The translations under genes and the position numbers were made by a program. This document shows positions 1-7,986 of a stretch of DNA of 15,164 nt, piece by piece. The notes beneath the pieces were generated by a model, which did no database searches, was not told where the DNA came from, and saw nothing but the letters and a program-made list of their open reading frames with translations. The DNA comes from Methylococcaceae bacterium (GTDB lineage: Bacteria; Pseudomonadota; Gammaproteobacteria; Methylococcales; Methylomonadaceae), in NCBI GenBank assembly GCA_947506075.1, contig CANNNN010000015.1, positions 1 through 15,164 of the forward strand, read 5' to 3'. How positions within the stretch are numbered: position 1 is the stretch's first letter; each line of letters opens with the position of its first letter.

Positions 1-1673
1 AAGTGCGCATCTTTTCGACCTGCCAGCACAGCGATAGGCACGCCGTTTTCATCATAACGAACAGGCCCAGCGCTAGCGAGTCCCTCTTCATGTCCCTCGG
101 CCAGAGCGATAGCTTTTTTCTGTTCTATGTCCCGTCCGACTAGACTGCGCATCGTAGGTCGCAACACACCAAATAACAGGAACAATACGGCTAACACAGC
201 GGCTAGCTGTTTCATCAGGTCAAGAAACCAGCCCTGTTCCCAAACTGGTATAGTCGGTAATGCTTCAATCAACTCATCCGTTTTAAACGTTACATTAGTG
301 ACCGTCACCTGATCACCACGACTGCTATCAAAGCCTACTGCCTGCTTGACCAGATCAGTGAACCGGTTAACATCTTCCTGGGAATAGGCCTGGGCTTTAA
401 CAGTTCCATCGCTCTGCGGCAGATGTCGATCATCAACCACCACGGCCACAGACAATCGGCGCAATGCCCCTGTAGCCAGCCGGGTATGGGTAATGGTTTT
501 ATCCAACTCGTAATTCCGGGTTGCATTTTTTGCGACCGATCCCGGCGAGGCTGCCGGAGTTGCTGCCGCACCAGGAGCGCTAGGGGCGCCAGCGGCAGCA
601 GGCGTTGTTTCCGGGGCCGTACCGGCTGGGGTCGGTTGATTTGATAATGCGCCCGGAACACCTTGAACAGCTGACAACGAGTTTTTCTCTTCCGATGTTT
701 GTTCACTTCTTAAAGCCGGCAAATCCGGATTGAACATTTCCTGCGTTCTGTCTGTCTCGGTAAAATCCACATCCGCCGAAATTTGCGCGCGCATACCGTC
801 GCCCCCCACCATGGGTGACAAAATATTGTCAATTCGACCCATCAGATGTTCTTCAATATTTTTCTTATATTCAAATTGCTTGGCAGTCAAATTACCCGCT
901 GCGGAGGTATCATTGCTATTTAACAGCTGGCCTTTTTGATCGACAACGGTCACTTGCTCAGCGTCCAATTGCGGGACACTGGACGCGACTAAATGAATAA
1001 TCGATTCGACCTGGCCTTTGTCCAGCGACCTGCCTTGATATAAATTCACCATGACCGAAGCACTAGGCTTCTTCCGCTCCCGCACAAACACCGACTGAAC
1101 GGGAATGGCTAACAGCACCCTGGCCGTTTTTACATTCTGGATGGACATAATGGTTCGCGCAATCTCGCCTTCTAGGGCTCGCTGGAAGCGCACTATCTCG
1201 ATACTTTTACTGGCACCAAAGCCCTGCTCTTTATCTAGCAGTTCGTAACCGAGGCTATTACTCTTGGGCAAGCCTTGAGCCGCTAATTTAAGCTTCACCG
1301 TGCTCACCTGATCCATCGGCACCATAACAGCGCCAGAACCGCTTTCGACTTTATATTTAATATTATCCTTATTCAGGACCTCAAGAATTTCCGCCACATC
1401 GCTTTCGCCGATGTCGGCGTACAAGCGCCCGTAAGAGGGCTCCTGCGACCAGAGAACAATAGCAACACCTATAGCGACACTCAAAGCCAAACCCAGCATT
1501 AAGCCAAGCTGACGGGCAATGGTCAGTCCGGCCAGGCCTTTAAGAGCTGGATGAACTTCTACCTGGGTCGCTAAAATATGGGATGCTTGTCCTTCCAGAT
1601 GCCCCTTGCCATTTGCGCTAGGATCATGCTGGCGATTTGCCTCAACTAAACTATTACCGCTCTGTTCGCTCAT
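1..1673 (-). CDS. fliF: Flagellar MS-ring protein FliF (C-terminus cut by window edge)
   Basis: FliF forms the MS ring in the inner membrane, the base on which the flagellar rotor and export gate assemble. I translated the minus strand from ATG at 1673 and found 557 codons open to the window edge. A first membrane helix lies at about residues 55-75, followed by the YscJ/FliF ring-building motifs (VLLAIP at 187-192, then SASVMVN). An Ala/Pro-rich linker occupies about 345-380, and a second membrane helix about 487-505. FliF is usually 550-600 residues, so only the last few tens are missing, including the cytoplasmic tail that binds FliG. It starts 39 nt after fliE and is presumably in the same operon, which would continue to fliG beyond the edge. 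The ATG has no clear Shine-Dalgarno sequence; the start is chosen from the fit to the family and the lack of open frame upstream. The family call is firm. Confidence 0.95.
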   Translation of the reverse strand, partial: MSEQSGNSLVEANRQHDPSANGKGHLEGQASHILATQVEVHPALKGLAGLTIARQLGLMLGLALSVAIGVAIVLWSQEPSYGRLYADIGESDVAEILEVLNKDNIKYKVESGSGAVMVPMDQVSTVKLKLAAQGLPKSNSLGYELLDKEQGFGASKSIEIVRFQRALEGEIARTIMSIQNVKTARVLLAIPVQSVFVRERKKPSASVMVNLYQGRSLDKGQVESIIHLVASSVPQLDAEQVTVVDQKGQLLNSNDTSAAGNLTAKQFEYKKNIEEHLMGRIDNILSPMVGGDGMRAQISADVDFTETDRTQEMFNPDLPALRSEQTSEEKNSLSAVQGVPGALSNQPTPAGTAPETTPAAAGAPSAPGAAATPAASPGSVAKNATRNYELDKTITHTRLATGALRRLSVAVVVDDRHLPQSDGTVKAQAYSQEDVNRFTDLVKQAVGFDSSRGDQVTVTNVTFKTDELIEALPTIPVWEQGWFLDLMKQLAAVLAVLFLLFGVLRPTMRSLVGRDIEQKKAIALAEGHEEGLASAGPVRYDENGVPIAVLAGRKDAH

Positions 1674-1712
1674 TTTTTAATCACAGCTTGTATTTATGAA
1701 CAGCTCGCCGAA

Positions 1713-2030
1713 TTACATCGGCATATTCATCACGTCTTTATAGGCTTCGACTAATTTATTTCTGACCTGCAGCATCGCCTGAAATGAAACACTGGCTTTC
1801 TGAGAGGCCACCATAACCTCTGCCAGACTGACATTGGTATCGCCGGTCTCAAAAGCTTTCGTCATATTTCCGGCAGTCTGCTGGGTCTCATTAACCGCGC
1901 CTATGGTCTGCTTCAGCATCGCGGCGAAATCAGCGCCGCCACCACCCGCCTCAGGCACTTTAACGCTACCGGCTTCAAGTGACATTGCCCGCATCTGAGC
2001 CAAAACCTGGTTTACATTCATCTCACTCAT
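1713..2030 (-). CDS. fliE: Flagellar hook-basal body protein FliE
   Basis: FliE is the small periplasmic adaptor that joins the MS ring and export gate to the proximal rod. At 105 residues it has the usual size. The C-terminal half carries the family signature: a helix with VSLAEVMVASQKASVSFQA followed by the ending VRNKLVEAYKDVMNMPM. The N-terminal part is helical, with a small Gly-rich hinge (AGGGGADF). The start is supported by an AAGGA ribosome-binding site about 7 nt upstream. It follows fleR after a 60-nt gap that contains a sigma-54 type promoter and a small hairpin, so it probably begins its own transcript with fliF. No oddities are seen in the coding sequence. Confidence 0.95.
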   Translation of the reverse strand: MSEMNVNQVLAQMRAMSLEAGSVKVPEAGGGGADFAAMLKQTIGAVNETQQTAGNMTKAFETGDTNVSLAEVMVASQKASVSFQAMLQVRNKLVEAYKDVMNMPM

Positions 2031-2042
2031 CGGTTTTTCCTT

Positions 2043-2061
2043 GTATTATTCTTAATAATAC
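2043..2061 (-). repeat. Inverted repeat at the predicted 5' end of the fliE transcript
   Basis: The 8-bp arms GTATTATT (2043-2050) and AATAATAC (2054-2061) are perfectly complementary around a 3-nt loop. The start site predicted from the sigma-54 element falls at about 2060, so the fliEF mRNA would begin with this hairpin, followed closely by the AAGGA ribosome-binding site. A 5'-terminal stem can protect an mRNA from 5'-dependent decay. The stem is all A/U apart from its terminal pair, so its stability is low and chance is possible in AT-rich sequence. Confidence 0.4.
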
Positions 2062-2070
2062 AGAATTATA

Positions 2071-2086
2071 AGCATTTTTAATGCCA
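2071..2086 (-). promoter_or_regulatory. Sigma-54 promoter for fliE-fliF
   Basis: On the minus strand the element reads TGGCATTAAAAATGCT. It has the invariant GG (2085-2084) and GC (2073-2072) exactly 10 nt apart, and TGGCA and TGC match the RpoN consensus. The predicted start is near 2060, about 30 nt before the fliE ATG. It lies in the gap right after fleR, as expected for flagellar genes driven by FleQ or phospho-FleR with RpoN. This is a motif match only, but the placement is very good. Confidence 0.7.
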
Positions 2087-2090
2087 CATC

Positions 2091-3473
2091 TTAACATGAA
2101 ATAATAACCCCCGAATCTTTCATCCTAGCCATTTTGTAGCGGAGCGTTCGAGGACTAATACCCAGCTTCTCGGCAGTTATCTTGCGACTGCCATTTTCCA
2201 TCTGCAAGGTCTGCAAGATAATGCTTTCCTCGGCAGAGCGCACCCCCTCACCCAAGCCCCCGACCGCCTGTAGAGTCGTAGCCTCTTGCAGTTCTTCAGC
2301 CTCGACCGAAGCCGAATCTCTAATCACCGCCAGCATCGACCCTAAATCCTCAAACACCAAATCATCGACCGTAATCTTATCGCCAGACCCTAGAATCAGC
2401 GCTCGTTGCACCACATTATCCAGCTCCCGAACATTACCCGGCCAGCTATAAGACTGCATTTTTTCAAGCGCCTGCCGGTCAAACTCAGGCAGGGCCTTGC
2501 CGTCTGTAACATGGCGCTGCAGTAATTCTTTTGCCAGCGGCAAAATATCGCCAGGCCTGTCCCGTAACGGCGGAATAGTAATAGGAAATACGTTCAGGCG
2601 GTAATACAAATCCTCACGAAACAGTCCCTGCTCCATCAACTCTTTCAACTTCTGATTAGTAGCCGCCAAAATTCTGACATTCAATTTTATTTTTTTATGA
2701 CTGCCCAGTCGCTCAACTTCCTTTTCCTGCAATACCCTCAATAATTTTGCCTGCAAAGCTAAATCCATTTCGGCTATTTCATCCAGCAATAAGGTACCGC
2801 CCTGGGCTTGTTCGAATTTCCCCGGCATGGCCTGGGTCGCTCCGGTGTAAGCGCCTTTTTCATAGCCAAACAACATGGCTTCCAGCATGTTTTCAGGAAT
2901 CGCCGCGCAATTCACCGCGATAAAAGGCCCTTGATAATACGTAGAATTATGATGAATAAACTGAGCAATAACCTCCTTACCGGTTCCGCTTTCACCCTGC
3001 AACATCACAGTCACATCAGTTTTGGCGACCCTGGCTGTCAGCGCATAGAGCTTTTTCATGCTTTCGTCCTGCACGATGCGATTATTTTCTGCTGTATGGC
3101 TCGCCGAGTGCTCGACCATATACTCAGCCACCTTGCTGACCAGCGCCTCCGCGTCAAAGGGTTTGATCAGATAGTCGGCAGCGCCTGCCTGCATCGCCGC
3201 AACCGCTTTCGGTATCGTTCCAAATGCGGTCATCAGCAGCACCGGGGTAGTTGCATATTTAAGCTGCATGTTTTTCAGCAGCTGAAATCCGTCCATGACC
3301 GGCATCTGCACATCGCTGATCACCAGTTTAAACTGGCCATGCTCCAGCTTGCTTAACGCCTCAGTGCCGTTCCGGGCAGAAAGCACATGATAACCGCTTA
3401 TTTCCAGCGTGTCGCACAGCGCCTCGCATAACGACAGATCATCCTCTACAACCAATACATCATAGATTTTCAT
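2091..3473 (-). CDS. fleR: Sigma-54-dependent flagellar response regulator FleR/FlrC
   Basis: FleR is the NtrC-type activator phosphorylated by FleS; with RpoN it switches on mid-stage flagellar genes (basal body, hook). The order is a REC domain at about 1-120, an AAA+ domain at about 135-365 and a Fis-type helix-turn-helix at about 410-455. The REC domain looks active: acidic pocket E10-D11-D12, phospho-acceptor D54 in VISDVQMP, T82 and K104 in LIKPFD. Walker A GESGTGKE is at 160-167, the sigma-54 contact loop GAYTGA at 207-212, and Walker B LLLDEIAE at about 228-235. The start ATG overlaps the fleS stop codon as ATGA, showing translational coupling. The C-terminal helix-turn-helix (LGISPRTLRYKMARM) is intact. 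The 460-residue length is normal. FleR and FlrC are names for the same role in different genera. Confidence 0.94.
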   Translation of the reverse strand: MKIYDVLVVEDDLSLCEALCDTLEISGYHVLSARNGTEALSKLEHGQFKLVISDVQMPVMDGFQLLKNMQLKYATTPVLLMTAFGTIPKAVAAMQAGAADYLIKPFDAEALVSKVAEYMVEHSASHTAENNRIVQDESMKKLYALTARVAKTDVTVMLQGESGTGKEVIAQFIHHNSTYYQGPFIAVNCAAIPENMLEAMLFGYEKGAYTGATQAMPGKFEQAQGGTLLLDEIAEMDLALQAKLLRVLQEKEVERLGSHKKIKLNVRILAATNQKLKELMEQGLFREDLYYRLNVFPITIPPLRDRPGDILPLAKELLQRHVTDGKALPEFDRQALEKMQSYSWPGNVRELDNVVQRALILGSGDKITVDDLVFEDLGSMLAVIRDSASVEAEELQEATTLQAVGGLGEGVRSAEESIILQTLQMENGSRKITAEKLGISPRTLRYKMARMKDSGVIISC

Positions 3474-4744
3474 GGCTCAAGCCTCTTCTCGTGCCCAATC
3501 TCCAGCCTGGGAACGCAGTTGGCCTTCAATCTTACAGCGTGGGAACCAGAAGATAAATTCAATGCCTGATTGATACAGGGCAGAACGATAGAAAAAACCG
3601 TGCCCTGCCCCAAAATCGACTCAACCTGCACCAAACCGTCATGAGCCTTCACTACGCTATCGACAACAGCCAAACCCAAACCTGTGCCGTAGGCCTTGGT
3701 CGTAAAAAACGGCTCAAAAATTCGCTGACACAGTTCTGTAGCTATGCCGGGGCCATCATCCTTGATTTCAATTTTCAATTTACAGTCATCAAGCTGAACC
3801 ACAGAAACCTGTATACATCCTTCCCGTCCAATTGCCTCAACCGCATTATTAAGTAAATTAAGCAACGCACCACGCAACGCATTTTCATTGCCGAGCATCT
3901 GATCCGTGCGCGCCTTATTTATAAGTTGTAAATCTATCCCGCTACTGCCGGTCGTTTCTTTGACCGTTATTCTGAGCTGATTTAACAGTTCGGCCAATGA
4001 AAAAGCCTCCATCGCCATGCGCCCGTCTTTGGCAAAAATCAACATATCGTTAACCTGTCTTTCCAGATAATGCAGACGCTCAAGAATCTTTTGTGAAAAA
4101 CGCTGACGTTTTTCATTATCCAGCGCCGGATTATTCATTTGCGAGGCGTACAGGATTGCTGTCGCCAACGGTGTTCTGACCTGATGTGCCATACTCGCCA
4201 CCATTTCCCCCATAGCCGACAAATGGTTTTGCTGATTCAACATATCCTGCAGGCTACGCATTTCACTGACATCGGCCAGCAAAATAATTTGCCCGGAATC
4301 CCCCGCATCGTTGCCGGCCAAGTCTTTACTGATCGTCATATTCACCCGCTTGCCGTTACGCAATTGACGCTCATGTGGATTACCAGCAACAGGAAGCAGA
4401 CTGCGAGCGACGACATCCAGCCAATTTTCTCCCCTTAGCGGCTCACCTAAAAAATCTGTCGCGACCGCATTGCAATCCAACACCTTTCCGTCCACATCCA
4501 GCACCATCACGCCAGCGGGCAGCGCAGCCAGTATTTTTTCCAAGCGACTGGCGAGCTTTTCTTTTTCCTCAAGGCTTTTAAGTCGCTGACTATGAGCGAA
4601 GGCTAGTTCGCCATGCAGCTTGGCAACCTGTTCTTCCAGTCCCTGGTAGGCATCAGATAAATTCTGGAATAACTCGTTGAAAATGCGAAACGCATCAGTG
4701 AGCTGTTCAGTTTTCTGCTTTTTCTGAGTTATATTAATATTCAT
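3470..4744 (-). CDS. fleS: Soluble flagellar sensor histidine kinase FleS/FlrB
   Basis: FleS phosphorylates FleR to time flagellar gene expression. No membrane segment is visible, so it acts in the cytoplasm as in other FleS/FlrB proteins. A predicted coiled coil covers about residues 25-72. A PAS-like sensor domain follows at about 73-160 (PAGVMVLDVDGKVLDCN). The dimerisation/phospho-acceptor domain has H187 in the motif AHQVRTPLA; the Q after His, where most kinases have E, is typical of this family. The ATPase domain shows the N box (LLNLLNNAVEAI), DDGPGI, FEPFFTT and GTGLGLAV. A sigma-54 promoter is predicted 60-75 nt upstream of the ATG, and the stop overlaps the fleR start. No strong ribosome-binding site precedes the chosen ATG. 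The call is firm from kinase motifs plus context. Confidence 0.93.
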   Translation of the reverse strand: MNINITQKKQKTEQLTDAFRIFNELFQNLSDAYQGLEEQVAKLHGELAFAHSQRLKSLEEKEKLASRLEKILAALPAGVMVLDVDGKVLDCNAVATDFLGEPLRGENWLDVVARSLLPVAGNPHERQLRNGKRVNMTISKDLAGNDAGDSGQIILLADVSEMRSLQDMLNQQNHLSAMGEMVASMAHQVRTPLATAILYASQMNNPALDNEKRQRFSQKILERLHYLERQVNDMLIFAKDGRMAMEAFSLAELLNQLRITVKETTGSSGIDLQLINKARTDQMLGNENALRGALLNLLNNAVEAIGREGCIQVSVVQLDDCKLKIEIKDDGPGIATELCQRIFEPFFTTKAYGTGLGLAVVDSVVKAHDGLVQVESILGQGTVFSIVLPCINQALNLSSGSHAVRLKANCVPRLEIGHEKRLEP

Positions 4745-4802
4745 GCCCGAGTGCTCTGGTTTTTAATGACTTACCGTTGTTCTTCAACTTGACCATAAAA
4801 CA

Positions 4803-4818
4803 AGCAATAAGCAGACCA
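4803..4818 (-). promoter_or_regulatory. Sigma-54 promoter for fleS-fleR
   Basis: The minus strand reads TGGTCTGCTTATTGCT: GG at 4817-4816, GC at 4805-4804, spacing exactly 10 nt, with TTGCT matching the -12 consensus fully and TGG...G matching at -24. The predicted start is near 4792, giving a leader of about 48 nt before the fleS ATG. In Pseudomonas and Vibrio fleSR/flrBC is transcribed by RpoN with FleQ/FlrA, and fleQ lies directly upstream here. This is a motif match; the FleQ binding site itself was not identified. Confidence 0.7.
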
Positions 4819-4880
4819 TAGATTAACTCGCTTATCTTCAAGACCTTAAAATAGGCCGCCAAAAAATTGACTTCCGTACT

Positions 4881-6341
4881 TTAACGCTGCATATCATATT
4901 TGCGTAACTTTTCGACCAGTGTAGTACGCCGCATATTCAAGCGCTTGGCTGCATGCGCGACTACCCCGCTGCATTCGTTTAAGGCCTGACGTATCAAATC
5001 GACCTCTAAAACATTCAAATACTCTTTCAAATCTATACCTTGCTCCGGCAATTGCGCTAACGAGTTTGAGGCACAGTCAAAAGCACCGATAAGCTCTATT
5101 GGCTCGGGCGAATCATCCTCTTCAATACCCACCTCGAGTTCATTGATCAGATTTTCGGAAACCTTGAATTGCTGAAATTTTTCCGGCAAATCAGCCACAT
5201 CAACGAGCCCCTTAGGATTAATAATGGCCAATCGTTCAATCAAATTGGCCAATTCCCTGACATTACCCGGCCATTCATGCTGCATCAGCACATTTAATGC
5301 AGCATGGGTTAGTCGCACCGAGCCACGGTTTGAAGCCTCCATACGGGTGATAAGATCATGCACCAGCAACGGAATGTCCTCAACCCTGTCCTTTAAGGCC
5401 GGTATTTCAATAGGAAAAACATTTAGTCGATAAAACAAATCTTCCCGAAACCGACTTTCCTTAATCTCCTGCTCAAGACAGCGGTGCGTTGCTGCAATCA
5501 CCCGCACATCGCAATGGATGGTTTTGTTGCTACCTACGCGCTCAAAGGTACGCTCCTGCAATACGCGTAACAACTTGACCTGCATAGCCAGCGGCATGTC
5601 CCCAATTTCATCCAGAAACAGCGTACCGCCTTCCGCCATTTCAAAACGCCCTTGCCGGGTGCTGAGAGCTCCGGTAAAAGCCCCTTTTTCGTGACCAAAC
5701 AACTCGCTTTCCAGTAATTCACCCGGGATCGCACCACAATTGATTGGCACGAAGGGCTTTTCATTTCGCAAGGACGCATCATGCAAAGCGCGAGCCACCA
5801 CTTCTTTTCCAGTACCCGACTCGCCCAAAACTAAAACCGTCGCATCGGATTCGGCAACCTGACCTATCAATTTGCGGATACCGACCATCGCCTGACTCTT
5901 GCCTTTTAGCCGCTCTATCAACGCCGGACGACGGACGACCAGATCACGCAATGCGCTGACGGCGGCTGTATCGGTTACCGGCAGCTTATCAACTATCGGC
6001 TTTAAGATTGTATAGGTAGTCGGCCATTCCAGCACTTGAAATAAACCCTGCCTAATGACAGTCGAAACCTGAGATGTACCCCCCTTATTGATTAATAAAA
6101 TAACCGGAAGCTTATTTGCCAGCCGCACAATATCACTGACCACAGTTGCCTGCTTTTCCAGGCCCTCGCCGACAAAAATTCCGCAATACTGCTCGACTAC
6201 GCTAAAACGAGACGCATAATCAGCAGAACCTGAGGTCACTACCCGAAAATCCATAAACTGAAAAACCGCCTCCAGTTGCTGAATCCTTGTTTTATTATCG
6301 TCAATTAACAAAATACGCGGCAAGGCCATCTTCACACTCAT
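4881..6341 (-). CDS. fleQ: Flagellar master transcriptional regulator FleQ/FlrA
   Basis: FleQ is the enhancer-binding protein at the top of the polar flagellar cascade, working with sigma-54 and, in Pseudomonas, also controlling biofilm genes in response to c-di-GMP and FleN. At 486 residues it matches the Pseudomonas protein (about 490). The N-terminal FleQ-type receiver (about 5-120) keeps IDDN but has no Asp where a phospho-acceptor should be (GIFVGEG around 54-60), as in other FleQ. The AAA+ domain has Walker A GESGTGKE at 173-180, GAFTGA at 220-225 and Walker B LFLDEIGD at 241-248. The C-terminal helix-turn-helix (AAKRLNMRRTTLVEKLRKY) is typical. The residues at the known c-di-GMP motif differ: LIER (141-144) replaces LFRS. 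The start could instead be Met5 at 6329. It is divergent from a CNNM transporter gene, not next to fliS/fliT as in Pseudomonas. Confidence 0.93.
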   Translation of the reverse strand: MSVKMALPRILLIDDNKTRIQQLEAVFQFMDFRVVTSGSADYASRFSVVEQYCGIFVGEGLEKQATVVSDIVRLANKLPVILLINKGGTSQVSTVIRQGLFQVLEWPTTYTILKPIVDKLPVTDTAAVSALRDLVVRRPALIERLKGKSQAMVGIRKLIGQVAESDATVLVLGESGTGKEVVARALHDASLRNEKPFVPINCGAIPGELLESELFGHEKGAFTGALSTRQGRFEMAEGGTLFLDEIGDMPLAMQVKLLRVLQERTFERVGSNKTIHCDVRVIAATHRCLEQEIKESRFREDLFYRLNVFPIEIPALKDRVEDIPLLVHDLITRMEASNRGSVRLTHAALNVLMQHEWPGNVRELANLIERLAIINPKGLVDVADLPEKFQQFKVSENLINELEVGIEEDDSPEPIELIGAFDCASNSLAQLPEQGIDLKEYLNVLEVDLIRQALNECSGVVAHAAKRLNMRRTTLVEKLRKYDMQR

Positions 6342-6625
6342 TACTTATTTGATATTTCGCACTACAAGGGAAAAGCACAAAAAAGTACAACCACTCAGCA
6401 GCGAAACACCCGCCGAGCAATTACCTCTTAATTTAATTATTTAACTATTTGCCAAAGTTAAGCATTGATTCAGCATCATAACAAAATTCTCTTTATTTCA
6501 TAGTGTTCTAAGATATTTTTAATGTCATTTACACAAATGCCTTAAACTGAATTTACATCCAGGCTTGACAAAAATTTCTCATCATAGACACTAGAGTCGT
6601 TTTCACAACCTAGAGCACACCTTCT
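6342..6625. other. AT-rich divergent intergenic region between fleQ and the CNNM gene
   Basis: This 284-bp region separates two divergent genes and must hold both promoters. For the plus strand I see one candidate sigma-70 promoter (listed separately). For fleQ on the minus strand I found no GG-N10-GC sigma-54 element, and only a weak sigma-70-like TTGGCA (around 6466-6471, minus strand) without a good -10 box, so the fleQ promoter is not assigned. No coding frame, RNA gene or strong hairpin was recognised. Confidence 0.6.
6565..6592 (+). promoter_or_regulatory. Candidate sigma-70 promoter for the CNNM/CorC-type gene
   Basis: A perfect -35 TTGACA (6565-6570) is followed after 16 nt by GACACT (6587-6592), a poor -10 with three of six matches. 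The start site would be near 6599, giving a leader of about 30 nt. The -35 is strong evidence; the -10 is not. Confidence 0.35.
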
Positions 6626-6634
6626 TTGAACAAT

Positions 6635-7876
6635 ATGTCCCTTAGTATGCTGTTTGGCATACTTGCCACAATGCTCATTCTTTCCGCTTTTTTCTCCGGC
6701 TCGGAAACAGCCTTGATGACGCTAAACCGTTATCGTTTAAGACAACTGGTTAAACTAAATAATTCCGGGGCAATAAAAGCACATAAATTACTGCAAAGAC
6801 CGGATCGTTTACTTGGCCTGATTTTACTGTGCAATAACTTCGTTAATAATTTCGCCGCATCGATAGCAACCGTCATTGCGATCAAACTCTACGCAGACGA
6901 AGAATCCAGCATCGCTATCGCGGCGGTAATTTTGACTATCGTGATGCTTATTTTCTCGGAACTAACCCCGAAGACGCTCGCCTCAATGAAACCGGAACCG
7001 ATTGCCTTCCCTGCCGCCTGGGTTTACACCCCGTTACTAAAAATATTTTACCCGCTCGTTTGGCTTATCAATATATTCGTTAACGTATTACTCCGGGTCA
7101 TCGGTGTCGATGTCAAAAATAAACACCATGATGTGCTAGATAAAGATGAGTTAAAAAGCATTATTAGCGATGCAGAAAGCTTGATGCCGGCACGTTACCA
7201 AAAAATGCTGATGGGCATACTCGATCTTGAATCGGCAACCGTTGAGGACATCATGACACCTCGCAACGAAATTTATGGCATAGACCTTGAATTACCAATT
7301 GAGGACATCACCAACCAAATCAAGGCCAGTCCGCATACCCGACTACCCGTTTACAAAACCAGCATAGACAGAATTATTGGTTTTATTCATTTAAGAAAAA
7401 TACTCATCCTGCTTAATCGGGATGATTTTGACAAACAGACTATCATCAACTGCCTGGACAAACCCTCTTTCACACCGGAGAGTACTCCGGTTCATATTCA
7501 AATGCAGCGTTTTAAACATGAAAAGATCCGCATAGGTCTGGTAGTCGATGAATATGGCGATGTGCAGGGACTGGTTACGCTGGACGATTTACTGCAAGAA
7601 ATAGTTGGCGAACTGATCACCGACGATGTCACGGTGACAGCGCAAAATGACGGCAGTTTTCTGGTTGACGCAAGTATTACCATCAGGGAATTCAACCGCG
7701 TTACGCAATGGTCGCTGCCTACCGAAGGACCAAAAACGCTCAACGGACTTATCATTGATTTCATGGAAACCATACCTGAGGCCGGCACCAGCATCAGATT
7801 ACACGAATACCGACTGGAGATCTTAAAGCGCGATGAAAACAGCGTTAAGCTGGTTAAATTTTTGCCCAGAAAATAG
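6635..7876 (+). CDS. CNNM/CBS-domain transporter-like membrane protein (HlyC/CorC family, CorB/YfjD type)
   Basis: Proteins of this family are inner-membrane transporters or transport regulators linked to Mg2+/Co2+ efflux or resistance. About 413 residues. The N-terminal CNNM (DUF21) domain carries the hallmark SAFFSGSETALMTLNRYRLR and three to four membrane segments within roughly residues 1-150, with the LIFSELTPKTLA motif. A CBS pair follows at about 190-325 (MTPRNEIYGID; IGLVVDEYGDVQGLVTLDDLL), then a CorC/HlyC C-terminal domain to the end. The ATG at 6635 is chosen; an in-frame TTG at 6626 would add three residues, and neither has a good ribosome-binding site. It is transcribed away from fleQ. 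The transported ion cannot be read from the sequence. A corA gene lies about 3 kb downstream on the same strand but not in the same operon. Confidence 0.88.
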   Translation: MSLSMLFGILATMLILSAFFSGSETALMTLNRYRLRQLVKLNNSGAIKAHKLLQRPDRLLGLILLCNNFVNNFAASIATVIAIKLYADEESSIAIAAVILTIVMLIFSELTPKTLASMKPEPIAFPAAWVYTPLLKIFYPLVWLINIFVNVLLRVIGVDVKNKHHDVLDKDELKSIISDAESLMPARYQKMLMGILDLESATVEDIMTPRNEIYGIDLELPIEDITNQIKASPHTRLPVYKTSIDRIIGFIHLRKILILLNRDDFDKQTIINCLDKPSFTPESTPVHIQMQRFKHEKIRIGLVVDEYGDVQGLVTLDDLLQEIVGELITDDVTVTAQNDGSFLVDASITIREFNRVTQWSLPTEGPKTLNGLIIDFMETIPEAGTSIRLHEYRLEILKRDENSVKLVKFLPRK

Positions 7877-7924
7877 CCTTTTTTCCCAGCACCAATCGAG
7901 TTATCGCCAAAAAAATACGATTTA

Positions 7925-7954
7925 TTGAATAACTAAAATAATACCGTCTATAAT
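7925..7954 (+). promoter_or_regulatory. Sigma-70 promoter for the FHA-PilZ gene pair
   Basis: TTGAAT (7925-7930) and a perfect TATAAT (7949-7954) are 18 nt apart, giving a start near 7961 and a leader of about 26 nt before the FHA gene. The surrounding 110-bp gap after the CNNM gene is AT-rich and holds no clear terminator. Confidence 0.6.
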
Positions 7955-7986
7955 CAAAGTTAATTTAGAAATGTCTCTCCACAACA

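Noticed and set aside
335..706. Separate 123-residue minus-strand ORF and plus-strand ORFs in 127-1000
   Set aside because: They are out-of-frame shadows of the continuous fliF frame that I translated from 1673 to the edge.
6342..6625. Sigma-54 promoter for fleQ
   Set aside because: I scanned the minus strand for GG-N10-GC and found none; several GG pairs lack the GC at the right spacing.
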